Below, piece by piece: positions 8,852 to 17,849 of a DNA stretch of 64,000 nucleotides. Each line of letters starts with the position of its first letter. The first letter of the stretch is position 1. Location of the stretch: positions 54,625 to 118,624 of the forward strand of contig CALJDU010000011.1 in assembly GCA_938024995.1 (NCBI GenBank). Reading direction: 5' to 3'. This stretch comes from an uncultured bacterium (GTDB taxonomy: Bacteria > Myxococcota_A > Polyangia > Polyangiales > Houyiibacteriaceae). The position numbers and the translations under genes are program-made. The notes under the pieces are model-generated. The model made no database searches, was not told the DNA's origin, and saw nothing but the letters and a program-made list of their open reading frames with translations.

Positions 8852-10941
8852 ACCGCGCTCGTTCGCTCGGTCTGCTGGCGCTCTCTCTCGCCACGTGGAT
8901 CGCGTCTTGCGCGCCGCCTCCGTTGCTCCCGCGCGGCGAGGGGTGCGATCGCAACTCGGAGTGCGACGCGCCGCTGGTCTGTCGATTGGAGCGCTGCCGT
9001 ACGGAGTGTGTCGAGAGCCGCGACTGCGGGGCGGGGCTTACCTGTTGGCGCCCCGATCCAAACGCGCCCGGCGTATGCGAGCTCGCGGATGAACGAGAGT
9101 GTTCCTTGACCAGCGACTGCCCGGCGCCGCTTCAGTGTGTCGATGGCGCGTGCAGCGTCGAGTGCGCGGGCGATCGAGACTGTCCGATTGACGCGAGCTG
9201 CCAAGCGCTCGCCGACGCCATGGTGTGCGCGCCGCGCTGGGACGTGTGCCGAACAAGCGCAGACTGCGGCTCCGACCGCTGCGTCGAAGGGCGCTGCTTG
9301 GCGTGGTGCGTTGAGGATCGGGACTGCGGACCTGAAGAGCGATGCGCGATGGTCGACGACGCGGCGACCTGTTTGCCGCGGGAGGTTTGTGTCCCCGCGC
9401 GCGCCGAGCGGTGCAGCTGTGCGGACGGTCGTCGCGGTTCCCGCGCGTGTGACGCCTTGGGCGTCCTCGGTGAGTGTGTCTGTACGGGAGCCGCCCCGCC
9501 CGAGTCACCGTTCTTGATCCGCCCGGTACGCGGAGAGAACGTCGCGATGATCACCGATGGCGCGCGCCGCGAGGCCTCGCCGGTCGAGCTTGTGTTCTCA
9601 AGCGTGGACGGCGCGATCGCGTATGAAGCGCAGGTCGACGATAGCTGCTCGTTCACGCGCTTCGCACGGTGTGGTTTCCCCAGCCCGGAGAACACGACCT
9701 TTGAATCCGGCCAACGTGTCACGCTGTTGATCCCCGACGACGTCGACGGCGTTCGCTTCTTCGTCCGGGTGCGCGCATGTGGCGCGTCGGGCTGCTCCGC
9801 ATGGTCCGACGTCAGCTACTTCGACGTCGGGCACGCGCCGACCGACTTCAGCGCGTCCGGTCGTTCGGAGGTCGCGGTCGGCGCTCCGGCGAACATCCCG
9901 GCGGTCTACTCCATGCGACGCAGGTCGGCTTCCGGTCCGCTCGCGGGGTCACGCGTGACGGAGCCCGTGGTGAGCCGTTTCGGTCAGGCGCTCGCGGCTG
10001 GAGACCTTAACGGCGACGGAGTCGGCGACCTGGTCGTCTCCGACCCCGCGCGAGATGATGGGTTCGTCTACCTCTATTTCGGATCCGAGTCGGGTCTCCC
10101 GAGCGAGGCCCAGGTCGACGTGCTCTCCGAGGTCGGGGTCACCGAGTTCGGCCGCGCGGTGATGGTCGCGGACTTCGACGGAGATGGCTTTGACGAGCTC
10201 GTTGTCTCGTCGTTCGATCAGGTCTTCGTCATCGCGGGGCGCGCGGAGTGGCCCACGTTGCTCGCCGTGACGCCTTCGCTGACCGAGTCGTTTAGCGACG
10301 CGCGGGCGCTCGCGGTGGGCGACCTCAACGTGGACGGGTACGCGGACCTCGCGGTCGCGTGGGCGGAGACGATAGCGATCTACCCAGGCTCCCAAACGGG
10401 TCTCTCGGCGTCGTCGTCACAGATCCTCGCGACCAACGCCTTGGCTTTGCTCATCGGGGATCTCGACGCGGACGGACGTCCCGAGGTGGTCTCGGGGCAA
10501 CCCGAGACGGAAGACCTTCTCATCTTCTGGGGCGCTTCAGAGCTGCTCGAAGACACGCGTATGAGCGCCGGAGCGCGGTCTGAGTTTGGCGCGTCGCTCG
10601 CGCTGGGGTCGATCGGCGATGACGTTCCGACGCTCGCGGTAGGCGCTCCAGGAGACGGTCGCGGCACCGTGTTCCTCTACCGAACGCATTCTTCCGCGTC
10701 GACCGCGGAGCTCCCCTTGATCGATTCGACGCGAGGGGGGGCTTTGGAGACCCGCCTCGGCGCGGCGCTCACCATCGCCGACCTGGATGGCAACGGAACG
10801 AGCCACCTCTACATCGGCTCACCGGATCCGACCAAGGGGCGCGTTCGCGAAGCGGTTGTCTTGGGCGGAGCGGTGCACACGCTCCTCGACATTGACGAGG
10901 CAGAGGTCACTGACGGCGAGTTTGGAGCGGCGCTTCGATGA
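8842..10941 (+). CDS. Cys-rich lipoprotein with FG-GAP propeller, second paralogue
   Basis: 699 aa from a TTG start at 8842, with a GGAGCGGGAG sequence just upstream; the start overlaps the end of the preceding gene by 10 bp. Lipobox WIASC with Cys23. The N-terminal 220 residues repeat the Cys module of its neighbours (PPLLPRGEGCDRNSEC and further SDC/DRDC blocks). A fibronectin-like stretch follows. From about residue 385 to the end there are FG-GAP, integrin-alpha-like repeats with calcium-loop motifs: DLNGDGVGDLVV, DFDGDGFDELVV, DLNVDGYADLAV, DLDADGRPEVV and DLDGNGTSHLYI. Predicted as a surface-anchored beta-propeller, probably for adhesion or binding. The stop overlaps the next start by 4 bp (ATGA). 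Confidence 0.85.
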   Translation: MSLDRARSLGLLALSLATWIASCAPPPLLPRGEGCDRNSECDAPLVCRLERCRTECVESRDCGAGLTCWRPDPNAPGVCELADERECSLTSDCPAPLQCVDGACSVECAGDRDCPIDASCQALADAMVCAPRWDVCRTSADCGSDRCVEGRCLAWCVEDRDCGPEERCAMVDDAATCLPREVCVPARAERCSCADGRRGSRACDALGVLGECVCTGAAPPESPFLIRPVRGENVAMITDGARREASPVELVFSSVDGAIAYEAQVDDSCSFTRFARCGFPSPENTTFESGQRVTLLIPDDVDGVRFFVRVRACGASGCSAWSDVSYFDVGHAPTDFSASGRSEVAVGAPANIPAVYSMRRRSASGPLAGSRVTEPVVSRFGQALAAGDLNGDGVGDLVVSDPARDDGFVYLYFGSESGLPSEAQVDVLSEVGVTEFGRAVMVADFDGDGFDELVVSSFDQVFVIAGRAEWPTLLAVTPSLTESFSDARALAVGDLNVDGYADLAVAWAETIAIYPGSQTGLSASSSQILATNALALLIGDLDADGRPEVVSGQPETEDLLIFWGASELLEDTRMSAGARSEFGASLALGSIGDDVPTLAVGAPGDGRGTVFLYRTHSSASTAELPLIDSTRGGALETRLGAALTIADLDGNGTSHLYIGSPDPTKGRVREAVVLGGAVHTLLDIDEAEVTDGEFGAALR

Positions 10942-13085
10942 GCTCGATGACAAACCGACGACCTCTTCTTCCTGCCGCGATCATCTCGCTCATCCTCGCC
11001 GGGCTGTTCGTGCTCCCCTCATGTGCGGAGCCAAAGCGGCTCCCGGTGGGCCTCACGTGCGATCGAAACTCGCAGTGCGCCGCGCCGCTGGTCTGCCGGC
11101 TCGAGAAGTGCCGGATTCAATGTGGCGACAGTCGAGACTGCCCGTCCGGGTTGAAGTGCGTTCTCGACTCGATCGGGCTGGGCGCGTGCACGGTCGTTGA
11201 CGAGACGGGCTGCACCCTCGATAGCGACTGTCCCGCCGACCTGTCGTGCGCCTCCGGCCAGTGCACCAACGAGTGCGCCGACATCCGAGACTGCGTGGCC
11301 GGAGCGAGCTGCGAAGAAGGGGTGTGCCGAGACGACATCGGCGCCGTGTGTGTCCGAGAGAGCGACTGCACCGATGAGCTTCAATGTGTAGAGGGACGAT
11401 GCATCAGCTCGTGCGGCGGGGACCGGGACTGCCGGACCGACGAGGTCTGCGACCGCGGCGCGTGTGTTCGCGCGATCGCCTGCACCCCGGGGCGCGTGCT
11501 GCGATGTGCTTGTCCGGACGGTCGACGCGGCGCTCAGCTCTGCGCGAGCGACGGTTCCCGCTACGGCGCGTGCAGCTGTGATGGATCCGATCCGGTCGCC
11601 GACGCCGGCCGGATGGACACGAGCGATGGCGGCGTCGATTCCTCGATGCCCGACACCACGCCCCCCGTTCCCGACGCGCCGATCCTGACGGTTCCCGCGA
11701 ACGGTCACATCGTCACAGGTTCACCAACCGCGGGGTTCATGACCACGACGCTCCGCGTGAGCGGTACCGCCGAGCGCCACGAGATCGAGGTTCAGTCGCG
11801 CTGCGAGATGCCCAACTACGCCGCGTGCGACTTCGCCGGGGCGCTGATGCTGACAACGCCAGAGTCGGAATCGCTCGTCGAGTACGCGCTCGCGGATCTC
11901 GAACGTGAAGGTTCGGTCTATGTGTGGCGCGCGCGCGGCTGTAACGGTGAGGTGTGCGGCGACTGGTCCGCGCCCAGCTACTTCTGGTTCGGTCGGCAGC
12001 CGTCTGACGTGGACGGCGATTTCGGCGACCCGGTGATCTCCTCTCCTGGTGCGCCGACCGGGCGGTTCCAATCGCTCGGCTTTCACACGGTCAGCATTGA
12101 CGGAGAGATCGGCGCGCCGCTCCTTGGTTCCCTCGCGACCGACGACTTCTTAGCCAGCGATGGCTACGGTGACGTCGCGATCGGGATCGCCGGAGACCAG
12201 GTGCGCATCTTCCCCGGCGGAGTAGGGCCGATCAGCGCGACCGTTTACGAGACGTTCGGCGTCGACTCTGCTGGTTTCGGGCGCTTCGTCGCGCGCGCCG
12301 AAGATCCGAACGAGGACGGTGTTCCCGATCTCATCGTGTTCTCCGATGAGGATGCGTTCGCGTCGTTCTTCTCCATCGACAACCACGTCCGGTTGTTCAC
12401 GGACTTCGCCGGGCGGCCTCCGCTCGACGCTTCGGGGACCGGCGACGTCAACGGTGACGGCGTGACGGACATCGCGATCAGCCGCGCCGGCGTGGTCGAG
12501 ATCTACTTCGGCGGCCCGACCGCGGACGGCGCGCCCATCGATGATCGCCCCGACGTCACGGTGGCGCCGAGCGACGGCGTGGCTGATGAGTTCGGGGCGA
12601 CCGTGGAGCTCGTTGACCTTGATCGCGACGGCGTGGCGGAGCTCGTGGTCGGCGCGCCGAATACGGACGTGGGGCGCGGTGAGGTTCGGATCTACCTCGG
12701 CGGCGGCCGCTTCGACGAACCGTTGATCTCGCGCGGTCCGGAAGGGCGCGTGAACACCTTCGGCTCCGCGCTCGCGGCCGGAGACCTCTCGGGCGACGGG
12801 TGGCCGGATGTTGTGGTCGGCGCCGGATCTGCGCTCTACCTCTACGCCAACATCCTCACCGCGGAGGTTCCGCTCATCGTCTCCGACCCGCTCGACGCGC
12901 GCTTCGTCGTTTCGGTGTCGGTCGACTACCTCGACGCGGATCAGTTCGCCGACGTCTTGGTCGGAAACCCAGTCGACGGCGCCGGAAGCGTGGTCGTGTT
13001 CCGTGGTCCGTCCTTGGACCGCGGCCCCACTTACACACCGGGACGCGGCGCCTCGAGGTTCGGGACCGGACTAGGCGGAAGGTAG
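10938..13085 (+). CDS. Cys-rich lipoprotein with FG-GAP propeller, third paralogue
   Basis: 715 aa. The ATG at 10938 overlaps the previous stop; a second ATG lies nine bases in. Lipobox VLPSC with Cys29. The domain order is as in the gene before it: an N-terminal Cys module (LTCDRNSQCAAPLVC, DRDCRTDEVC), then CACPDGRRGAQLC, an Asp/Pro linker, a beta-sandwich segment, and an FG-GAP propeller with DPNEDGVPDLIV, DVNGDGVTDIAI, DLDRDGVAELVV and DLSGDGWPDVVV. The shared N-terminal module and shared order show that the three genes arose by tandem duplication. The end overlaps the convergent small gene at 13071 by 15 bp. Specific ligand unknown. Confidence 0.85.
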   Translation: MSSMTNRRPLLPAAIISLILAGLFVLPSCAEPKRLPVGLTCDRNSQCAAPLVCRLEKCRIQCGDSRDCPSGLKCVLDSIGLGACTVVDETGCTLDSDCPADLSCASGQCTNECADIRDCVAGASCEEGVCRDDIGAVCVRESDCTDELQCVEGRCISSCGGDRDCRTDEVCDRGACVRAIACTPGRVLRCACPDGRRGAQLCASDGSRYGACSCDGSDPVADAGRMDTSDGGVDSSMPDTTPPVPDAPILTVPANGHIVTGSPTAGFMTTTLRVSGTAERHEIEVQSRCEMPNYAACDFAGALMLTTPESESLVEYALADLEREGSVYVWRARGCNGEVCGDWSAPSYFWFGRQPSDVDGDFGDPVISSPGAPTGRFQSLGFHTVSIDGEIGAPLLGSLATDDFLASDGYGDVAIGIAGDQVRIFPGGVGPISATVYETFGVDSAGFGRFVARAEDPNEDGVPDLIVFSDEDAFASFFSIDNHVRLFTDFAGRPPLDASGTGDVNGDGVTDIAISRAGVVEIYFGGPTADGAPIDDRPDVTVAPSDGVADEFGATVELVDLDRDGVAELVVGAPNTDVGRGEVRIYLGGGRFDEPLISRGPEGRVNTFGSALAAGDLSGDGWPDVVVGAGSALYLYANILTAEVPLIVSDPLDARFVVSVSVDYLDADQFADVLVGNPVDGAGSVVVFRGPSLDRGPTYTPGRGASRFGTGLGGR

Positions 13086-13274
13086 CGCGCGACCGAGCGC
13101 GAGCGTCTGCGTGAAGACGAAGAGCGTGGACAAGAGCGTGATGAGGGCGAGGATGATCATGCCCAATGAAGTTGCAATCGCGATGCCGGACCCGTGAGTG
13201 ACCGGCGACCGTTGTTTCTTCAGCTTTTCGTGTGCGCTTTTCTCAGAAACACCTGAATACGCGTGTGCGCACAC
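13071..13274 (-). CDS. Small single-pass membrane protein, hypothetical
   Basis: 67 aa from a GTG at 13274, 10 bp behind the amidohydrolase stop and in the same direction. The N-terminal half is hydrophilic and basic (KLKKQRSP). A clear membrane helix covers about residues 32-56 (SLGMIILALITLLSTLFVF). I recognise no family. Its position suggests it is the last gene of the purine operon, but the length and the 15-bp overlap with the convergent gene leave room for doubt. Confidence 0.45.
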   Translation of the reverse strand: MCAHAYSGVSEKSAHEKLKKQRSPVTHGSGIAIATSLGMIILALITLLSTLFVFTQTLALGRALPSA

Positions 13275-13284
13275 AGCGAACGTG

Positions 13285-14631
13285 TCAGCGGAGACGCGCT
13301 CGCTTCACCAGCTTCTTCGCCTCGCGACGGGCCCCGCGGAGCACCGACTCACGTCGCAGAGTGGTCGTCTCGCCGCTTCGCACGACCGGTCGCCCGTCCA
13401 CGAAGACATGCTCGACGTCACGCGCGACCGCGGCGTAGACCAAGCGGCTCACCGCGTCACCGCCCGGCTCATGATGTAGATCGTCGATGCGCACGACCGC
13501 GACGTCGGCGCGCTTGCCCGGCTCAAGCGAGCCGACCTCGTCGTCGATGCCGAGGGCGCGCGCGCCATCCACGGTGGCGAGCGCGAGCGCGTCCATCGCG
13601 GGGAGGGCGGCGGCGTTCTTCATACGGACCTTGGCGAGCAGCGCGGCTTGCCGCAGCTCAGTCCAGGGGTCCATCCGATTGTTGCAAGGCGCGCCGTCTG
13701 CGCCGAGCCCGACCACGACGCCTGCGTCGCGCATCGCGGGGACCTGGGCGATCCCGCTCGCCAGGGTGAGGTTCGCGCTCGGGCAGTGAACGATGCGCGT
13801 GCCGAGCGCGGCCAACCGCTTCATCTCGCGCTTGGTCAGCTGGACGCCGTGGGCGAGCACCGCTTGGGGCCCGCAGATCCCGAACTCCTCAAGAGCCGCG
13901 ATGTCGTCTTTGCCAAGGATCTCTTTCACCGCGGCGCGCTCGTCGGCGTGCTCGGCGGCGTGAGTGTGCATCAACGCGGCGCGTTCGCGAGCCGCTTCCG
14001 CGACCTCGCGCATCAGCCGCTCGCTGCATGACAAGATGAAGCGCGGCGCGTAGGCGTACCCGAGCAGACCATCGGCCGCCCCGTGCCACTTCTCGCACAA
14101 CCGGTGGCTCTCTTCGAGGGAGCTCTTCGTCGACTCCTTGAGGCCTCGCGGAACCCCCGCCCCGCGGTCCATCATCGCCTTGCCCGAGAACCCGCGGATG
14201 CCGCTCTCTTTCATCACCTCGAACACGACGTCGTGATGATGAACGGTTCCCATGTCCAAGATGCTGGTGGTGCCCGCGCGCATCATCTCGCACAGGCCGA
14301 GCCGCGCGCTGGCGCGAAGCGAAGCGCGATCATGCGCCGCCTCGAGCGGCCAGATGCGGCGCTTGAGCCACGGCAAGAGCGGCAGCTCATCGGCCATCCC
14401 GCGGAAGAGCGTTTGGCAGAGGTGAACGTGAGCTTGCACAAGACCTGGGATCACCGCGCACCCGCTCGCGTCGATGACCTCGCCTCGCGCCTTGATCTCC
14501 TCGCGCGCTCGCCTGGGGACCTTGCCAAGCGCGACGATTTCTCCATCCTCGATCACGAGGTCGCCGCGCAGAACCCGGCGCGCGGGATCCATCGTGACGA
14601 GCGTACCTCCGCGGATGAGAAAGAGGCTCAC
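13285..14631 (-). CDS. Amidohydrolase, MTA/SAH deaminase or chlorohydrolase type
   Basis: 448 aa, GTG start at 14631 that overlaps the nucleoside phosphorylase stop (GTGA). Cytoplasmic metal-dependent aminohydrolase. Metal ligands of the family are visible: VIPGLVQAHVHLCQTLFRG (HxH) near residue 68, MHTHAAEH near 225, LAHGVQL near 260 and GLGADGAPCNN near 310. The closing SLEPGKRADVAVV is typical of the SsnA/AtzA/MtaD branch. With a purine nucleoside phosphorylase next door, deamination of 5'-methylthioadenosine, S-adenosylhomocysteine or adenosine is the likeliest role; guanine deaminase is the alternative. The C-terminus is basic. Confidence 0.85.
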   Translation of the reverse strand: MSLFLIRGGTLVTMDPARRVLRGDLVIEDGEIVALGKVPRRAREEIKARGEVIDASGCAVIPGLVQAHVHLCQTLFRGMADELPLLPWLKRRIWPLEAAHDRASLRASARLGLCEMMRAGTTSILDMGTVHHHDVVFEVMKESGIRGFSGKAMMDRGAGVPRGLKESTKSSLEESHRLCEKWHGAADGLLGYAYAPRFILSCSERLMREVAEAARERAALMHTHAAEHADERAAVKEILGKDDIAALEEFGICGPQAVLAHGVQLTKREMKRLAALGTRIVHCPSANLTLASGIAQVPAMRDAGVVVGLGADGAPCNNRMDPWTELRQAALLAKVRMKNAAALPAMDALALATVDGARALGIDDEVGSLEPGKRADVAVVRIDDLHHEPGGDAVSRLVYAAVARDVEHVFVDGRPVVRSGETTTLRRESVLRGARREAKKLVKRARLR

Positions 14632-15473
14632 GCGAGTCGCTTGAGCACGCCGCCGATGAGCGAGATGAAACGGGAGCGCACCTTTGTCGCGGTGTCCTTC
14701 ACTTCGTCGTGGTTGAGCGTCTCGTGGCCGAGGCCCGCGGCCTTATTCGTGATGCACGAGATCCCGAGCACGCGCGCGCCCATGTGGCGGGCCGCGATCA
14801 CCTCGAGGACGGTGCTCATCCCGACCGCGTCCGCGCCGATGGTGCGGAGCATCCGGATCTCCGCAGGCGTCTCGTAGGTTGGGCCGAGCAGCCCGGCGTA
14901 CACACCGCGCTGGAGCTGGAAGCCCATTTCACGCGCCGTCTCTTTCGCGACTCCGCGGAGCTCGCGGTCGTAGGCGGTCGTCATGTCGACGAAGCGCTTC
15001 CCGAGCGCGTCTTCGTTGGGCCCCAAAAGCGAGCTCGTCCCGGTCATGTTGAGCTGATCCGTGATCAACATCAGATCGCCGACGGCGAAGTCGTGATGAA
15101 TGCCGCCCGCGGCGTTGGTGATGATCACGCTCTCGGCGCCGAGACGGATCATGACGCGCAGGCCGAACACGATGTCCGCAGCGGGGTGGCCCTCGTAGAG
15201 ATGAACGCGCCCTTGCATCGCCGCGACCGGCACGCCTTCCGCGTTGCCCAAGACCAGGTTCCCCGCGTGACCCGAGACCCCGCTCTGCGGCATCGAGTGG
15301 ATCTCGCCGTACGGCACCACGACCTTGTCTTCAATCGTGTCGGCGTAGGCGCCGAGCCCGGACCCGAGGACCAAGGCGACCTTGGGGACGACGTCGGTCT
15401 TCTTACGAACATCGGCAACAGCGCGATCGATGCGCTCAAGCTGGGCGGGGAACTCGTGCGTGAACTCGGACAT
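14628..15473 (-). CDS. punA: Purine nucleoside phosphorylase (trimeric type)
   Basis: 281 aa. Cleaves purine nucleosides with phosphate to give a free base and a pentose 1-phosphate. The phosphate-binding GSGLG is near residue 38, followed by GVSGHAGNL, GRVHLYEGH and IITNAAGGI. The base site carries GPTYETPAE with the conserved Glu and SCITNKAAG with the conserved Asn, which indicates preference for 6-oxopurines (inosine, guanosine). GMSTVLEV fits a purine nucleoside phosphorylase rather than an MTA phosphorylase. Coupled with the downstream deaminase by a 4-bp overlap, it could process methylthioinosine or inosine made by that enzyme. It lies 34 bp after the permease. Confidence 0.92.
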   Translation of the reverse strand: MSEFTHEFPAQLERIDRAVADVRKKTDVVPKVALVLGSGLGAYADTIEDKVVVPYGEIHSMPQSGVSGHAGNLVLGNAEGVPVAAMQGRVHLYEGHPAADIVFGLRVMIRLGAESVIITNAAGGIHHDFAVGDLMLITDQLNMTGTSSLLGPNEDALGKRFVDMTTAYDRELRGVAKETAREMGFQLQRGVYAGLLGPTYETPAEIRMLRTIGADAVGMSTVLEVIAARHMGARVLGISCITNKAAGLGHETLNHDEVKDTATKVRSRFISLIGGVLKRLA

Positions 15474-15507
15474 GGCGGAGACTCTCTCTCGAAGTGGAGA
15501 CGCTTGG

Positions 15508-17082
15508 TTAGTTTTCGACGTTTTCGGCGATCGGCGCTTTGGCGAGCCGCGCGTTCTTGCGACCGTACCCGAAGTAGATCGCGAATCCGATCGCGAGCCA
15601 CACGAGGAGGCGGAGCCAGGTGTCGAGCGGCAGGCCGATCATGACCCAGACGCAAGCGGCGGCGCCAGAGAGACCGACGACCCAGGCGGCCGGCACCCGG
15701 AACGGGCGCGGGAAATCCGGCTCTAGCTTGCGGAGCAGCGGGACCCCGAGGCACACGAGCACAAACGCGAGCAGGGTGCCGATCGAGACGAGCTCACCGA
15801 CCAGCGAGATCGGCATCAGGCCCCCGCAGAGCGCGACGAAGGAGCCAGTGAGCACGGTCGCGATGTGGGGCGTCTTGAAGGTCTCGTGCGTTCGATCGAA
15901 CCACGGGAGCAAGCCGTCGCGCGCGATCGCGTAGAAGATGCGCGTCTGGCCCAGCATCATGACCAAGATGACGCTCGTGAGGCCCGCGATGGCGCCGAAC
16001 TTGATCGTCGCGGTGAAGCTCTTCTGCGCGCCCTCGCTCCAGCCGCGCAGCTCGACGATGCGATCGATGCCGACCGCGATGGGGTCCGCGACGTTGAGCT
16101 GGTCGTAGGGCACGACGCCCGTCAAGACCACCGACACGCCGATGTAGAGCAAGGTGCAGATCACGAGCGAGCCCAAGATGCCGATGGGCAGATCGCGGCT
16201 GGGGTTCTTGGTCTCTTGCGCAGTGGTCGAGACCGCGTCGAAGCCGATGTACGCAAAGAAGACGACGCCAGCGCCGGTGAGCACGCCGCCCATGCCCCAC
16301 CCGTAACGGCTGACCGCGTCGGCGCCTTCGCCCACCATGCGCGCCGCGGGGACCAGGCGCGCGAAGCCGGTCGCGCCTTCGTTCACGAACAGGTTCGCTT
16401 CTTGGATCACACCGATCCCGAGCGCGACGAAGATCATCACGATCGCGACCTTAACGACGACGATCAGGTTGTTCACCCACGCCGCTTCTTTGATGCCGCG
16501 ATAGACGACCGCGGCCGCCAGCAACGCGACAAAGGTCGCGGGCACGTTCCAGACCCCGCTGACCATCTCGCCGTTGTGCAGCTCGATCTGCTCGAAGGGA
16601 CCCTTCATGAAGACCGCGACCGACTCGGGAACGTCGATGCCGAGGGTCTTGTGCAAAAGGGAGTAGACGTAGCTCGACCAGGCGTTGCTCACCGCGACCG
16701 CGCCGAAGGCGTACTCAAGAACGAGGTCCCAACCGACGATCCAGGCGATGACTTCACCGAGCGTGGTGTAGCTGTAGGCGTACGCGGATCCCGCGACTGG
16801 GATCATCGAGGCGAGCTCCGCGTAGCAAAGGCCGGCGAGCGCGCAGAGCACGCCACCGATCACAAAGCTGTAGACGATCCCCGGACCGGCATACTGAGCG
16901 GCCGCGGTTCCGGTGAGCGAGAAGATCCCGGCGCCGATGATCGCGCCGACCCCGAGCATGGTCAGGTTGAGCGCGCCGAGTCGCCGCGTGAGCCCGCCCG
17001 CGTCGCCGTGTCCGCCCTCGACGTTGGGGTCACCGGATTCGGCGAGGACCATCGCGAGGGGCTTTTTCCGAAAGAGCGACAT
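15508..17082 (-). CDS. APC-superfamily amino acid permease (cationic amino acid transporter type)
   Basis: 524 aa. The ATG at 17082 (MSLFRKKPLAM) is chosen over an upstream frame extension with no start context. Fourteen or so hydrophobic segments are present. The first carries the substrate motif GVGAIIGAGIF near residue 50; the consensus FFAYIGFDAVSTTAQE lies in the middle and LGQTRIFYAIARDGLLP later, both typical of the CAT/YfnA branch. The APC fold usually imports amino acids with protons. It heads an operon with the phosphorylase and deaminase, so import of a purine, nucleoside or amino acid related to their pathway is possible, but the family points to amino acids. Confidence 0.9.
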   Translation of the reverse strand: MSLFRKKPLAMVLAESGDPNVEGGHGDAGGLTRRLGALNLTMLGVGAIIGAGIFSLTGTAAAQYAGPGIVYSFVIGGVLCALAGLCYAELASMIPVAGSAYAYSYTTLGEVIAWIVGWDLVLEYAFGAVAVSNAWSSYVYSLLHKTLGIDVPESVAVFMKGPFEQIELHNGEMVSGVWNVPATFVALLAAAVVYRGIKEAAWVNNLIVVVKVAIVMIFVALGIGVIQEANLFVNEGATGFARLVPAARMVGEGADAVSRYGWGMGGVLTGAGVVFFAYIGFDAVSTTAQETKNPSRDLPIGILGSLVICTLLYIGVSVVLTGVVPYDQLNVADPIAVGIDRIVELRGWSEGAQKSFTATIKFGAIAGLTSVILVMMLGQTRIFYAIARDGLLPWFDRTHETFKTPHIATVLTGSFVALCGGLMPISLVGELVSIGTLLAFVLVCLGVPLLRKLEPDFPRPFRVPAAWVVGLSGAAACVWVMIGLPLDTWLRLLVWLAIGFAIYFGYGRKNARLAKAPIAENVEN

Positions 17083-17207
17083 AGGTGTGTGTAACGCGGG
17101 CGACTTGCGGATGTAAACGGCGCCACGGGAGCTTGGGGGAGCCAGGGTTGAGCGAGGGCGCACGTTCGTGCGGGGCGACCGCCGCCGCGTCCGCGCGACA
17201 AGGACGT

Positions 17208-17747
17208 ATGACGAACACTTCTGAGCCCGACCCGCGTGCGCGCGACGTCGATCCCGAGCCGCTCATGATCTGCACGCTGCAGCTCGAACCGGAGGCGCCA
17301 CCGGAGATGGTGTGCGCGGTCGGAGAGCGGCTCGTTCACATGGTGCAGACGCTCCGCGGAGACTGGCGGGCGGTCTCGCTCCACAAGCCTCCCCCGCTCC
17401 CGCTCTTTCACGTGAGCGGCTCTGTGACGACGGCCAGGGTCGCGCTCGCGCACTTCGTTTACGCGACCGAAGCACAAACCGGTCTGGCGCGCCAAGAGCC
17501 GACCGCTTGGTTGGAGCGCATCGTCGAGAGCGCGGAGCGGATCCTCCATCATCGCGGCAAGAACTGGGAGGCGGCCGACGCCGAGGACATCGTCGAGAGC
17601 ATCTTCGGTCCAGAAGCGGCCGTCATCGCGCTCGCCGAGTTCGCGACCTGGCTGCCGGCCAATGGCTATCGCGTCCCGTTCTCATTCGGCAGCGACCTGC
17701 GGCGCTGGCTCGCGTGGTTTCAGTTTCGAAGCGAACCCGTTTCCTGA
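17208..17747 (+). CDS. Hypothetical protein
   Basis: 179 aa from an ATG at 17208 (MTNTSEPDPRARD). A longer frame starts at 17085, but that part is Arg/Cys-rich and looks non-coding. The protein is soluble with no signal peptide: a beta-rich N-terminal half (LMICTLQLEPEAPPEMV, LFHVSGSVTT) and a helical C-terminal half (AWLERIVESAERILHHR, AVIALAEFATWLP). I recognise no family. It is transcribed divergently from the permease, with 125 bp between the starts. Confidence 0.65.
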   Translation: MTNTSEPDPRARDVDPEPLMICTLQLEPEAPPEMVCAVGERLVHMVQTLRGDWRAVSLHKPPPLPLFHVSGSVTTARVALAHFVYATEAQTGLARQEPTAWLERIVESAERILHHRGKNWEAADAEDIVESIFGPEAAVIALAEFATWLPANGYRVPFSFGSDLRRWLAWFQFRSEPVS

Positions 17748-17849
17748 GTGGGCGGCGTCGAGCGTGCGTTTCGCGCCCCTCTCCCTGCTCGTAGCGCGGT
17801 GCTTGTTGGGGAGAGCGATTTTCGTGTGTAGACCTGCTACACCGCGCGC

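Noticed and set aside
15865..17094. 409-aa open frame on the plus strand
   Set aside because: It lies antisense to the amino acid permease, whose motifs and length are unambiguous.
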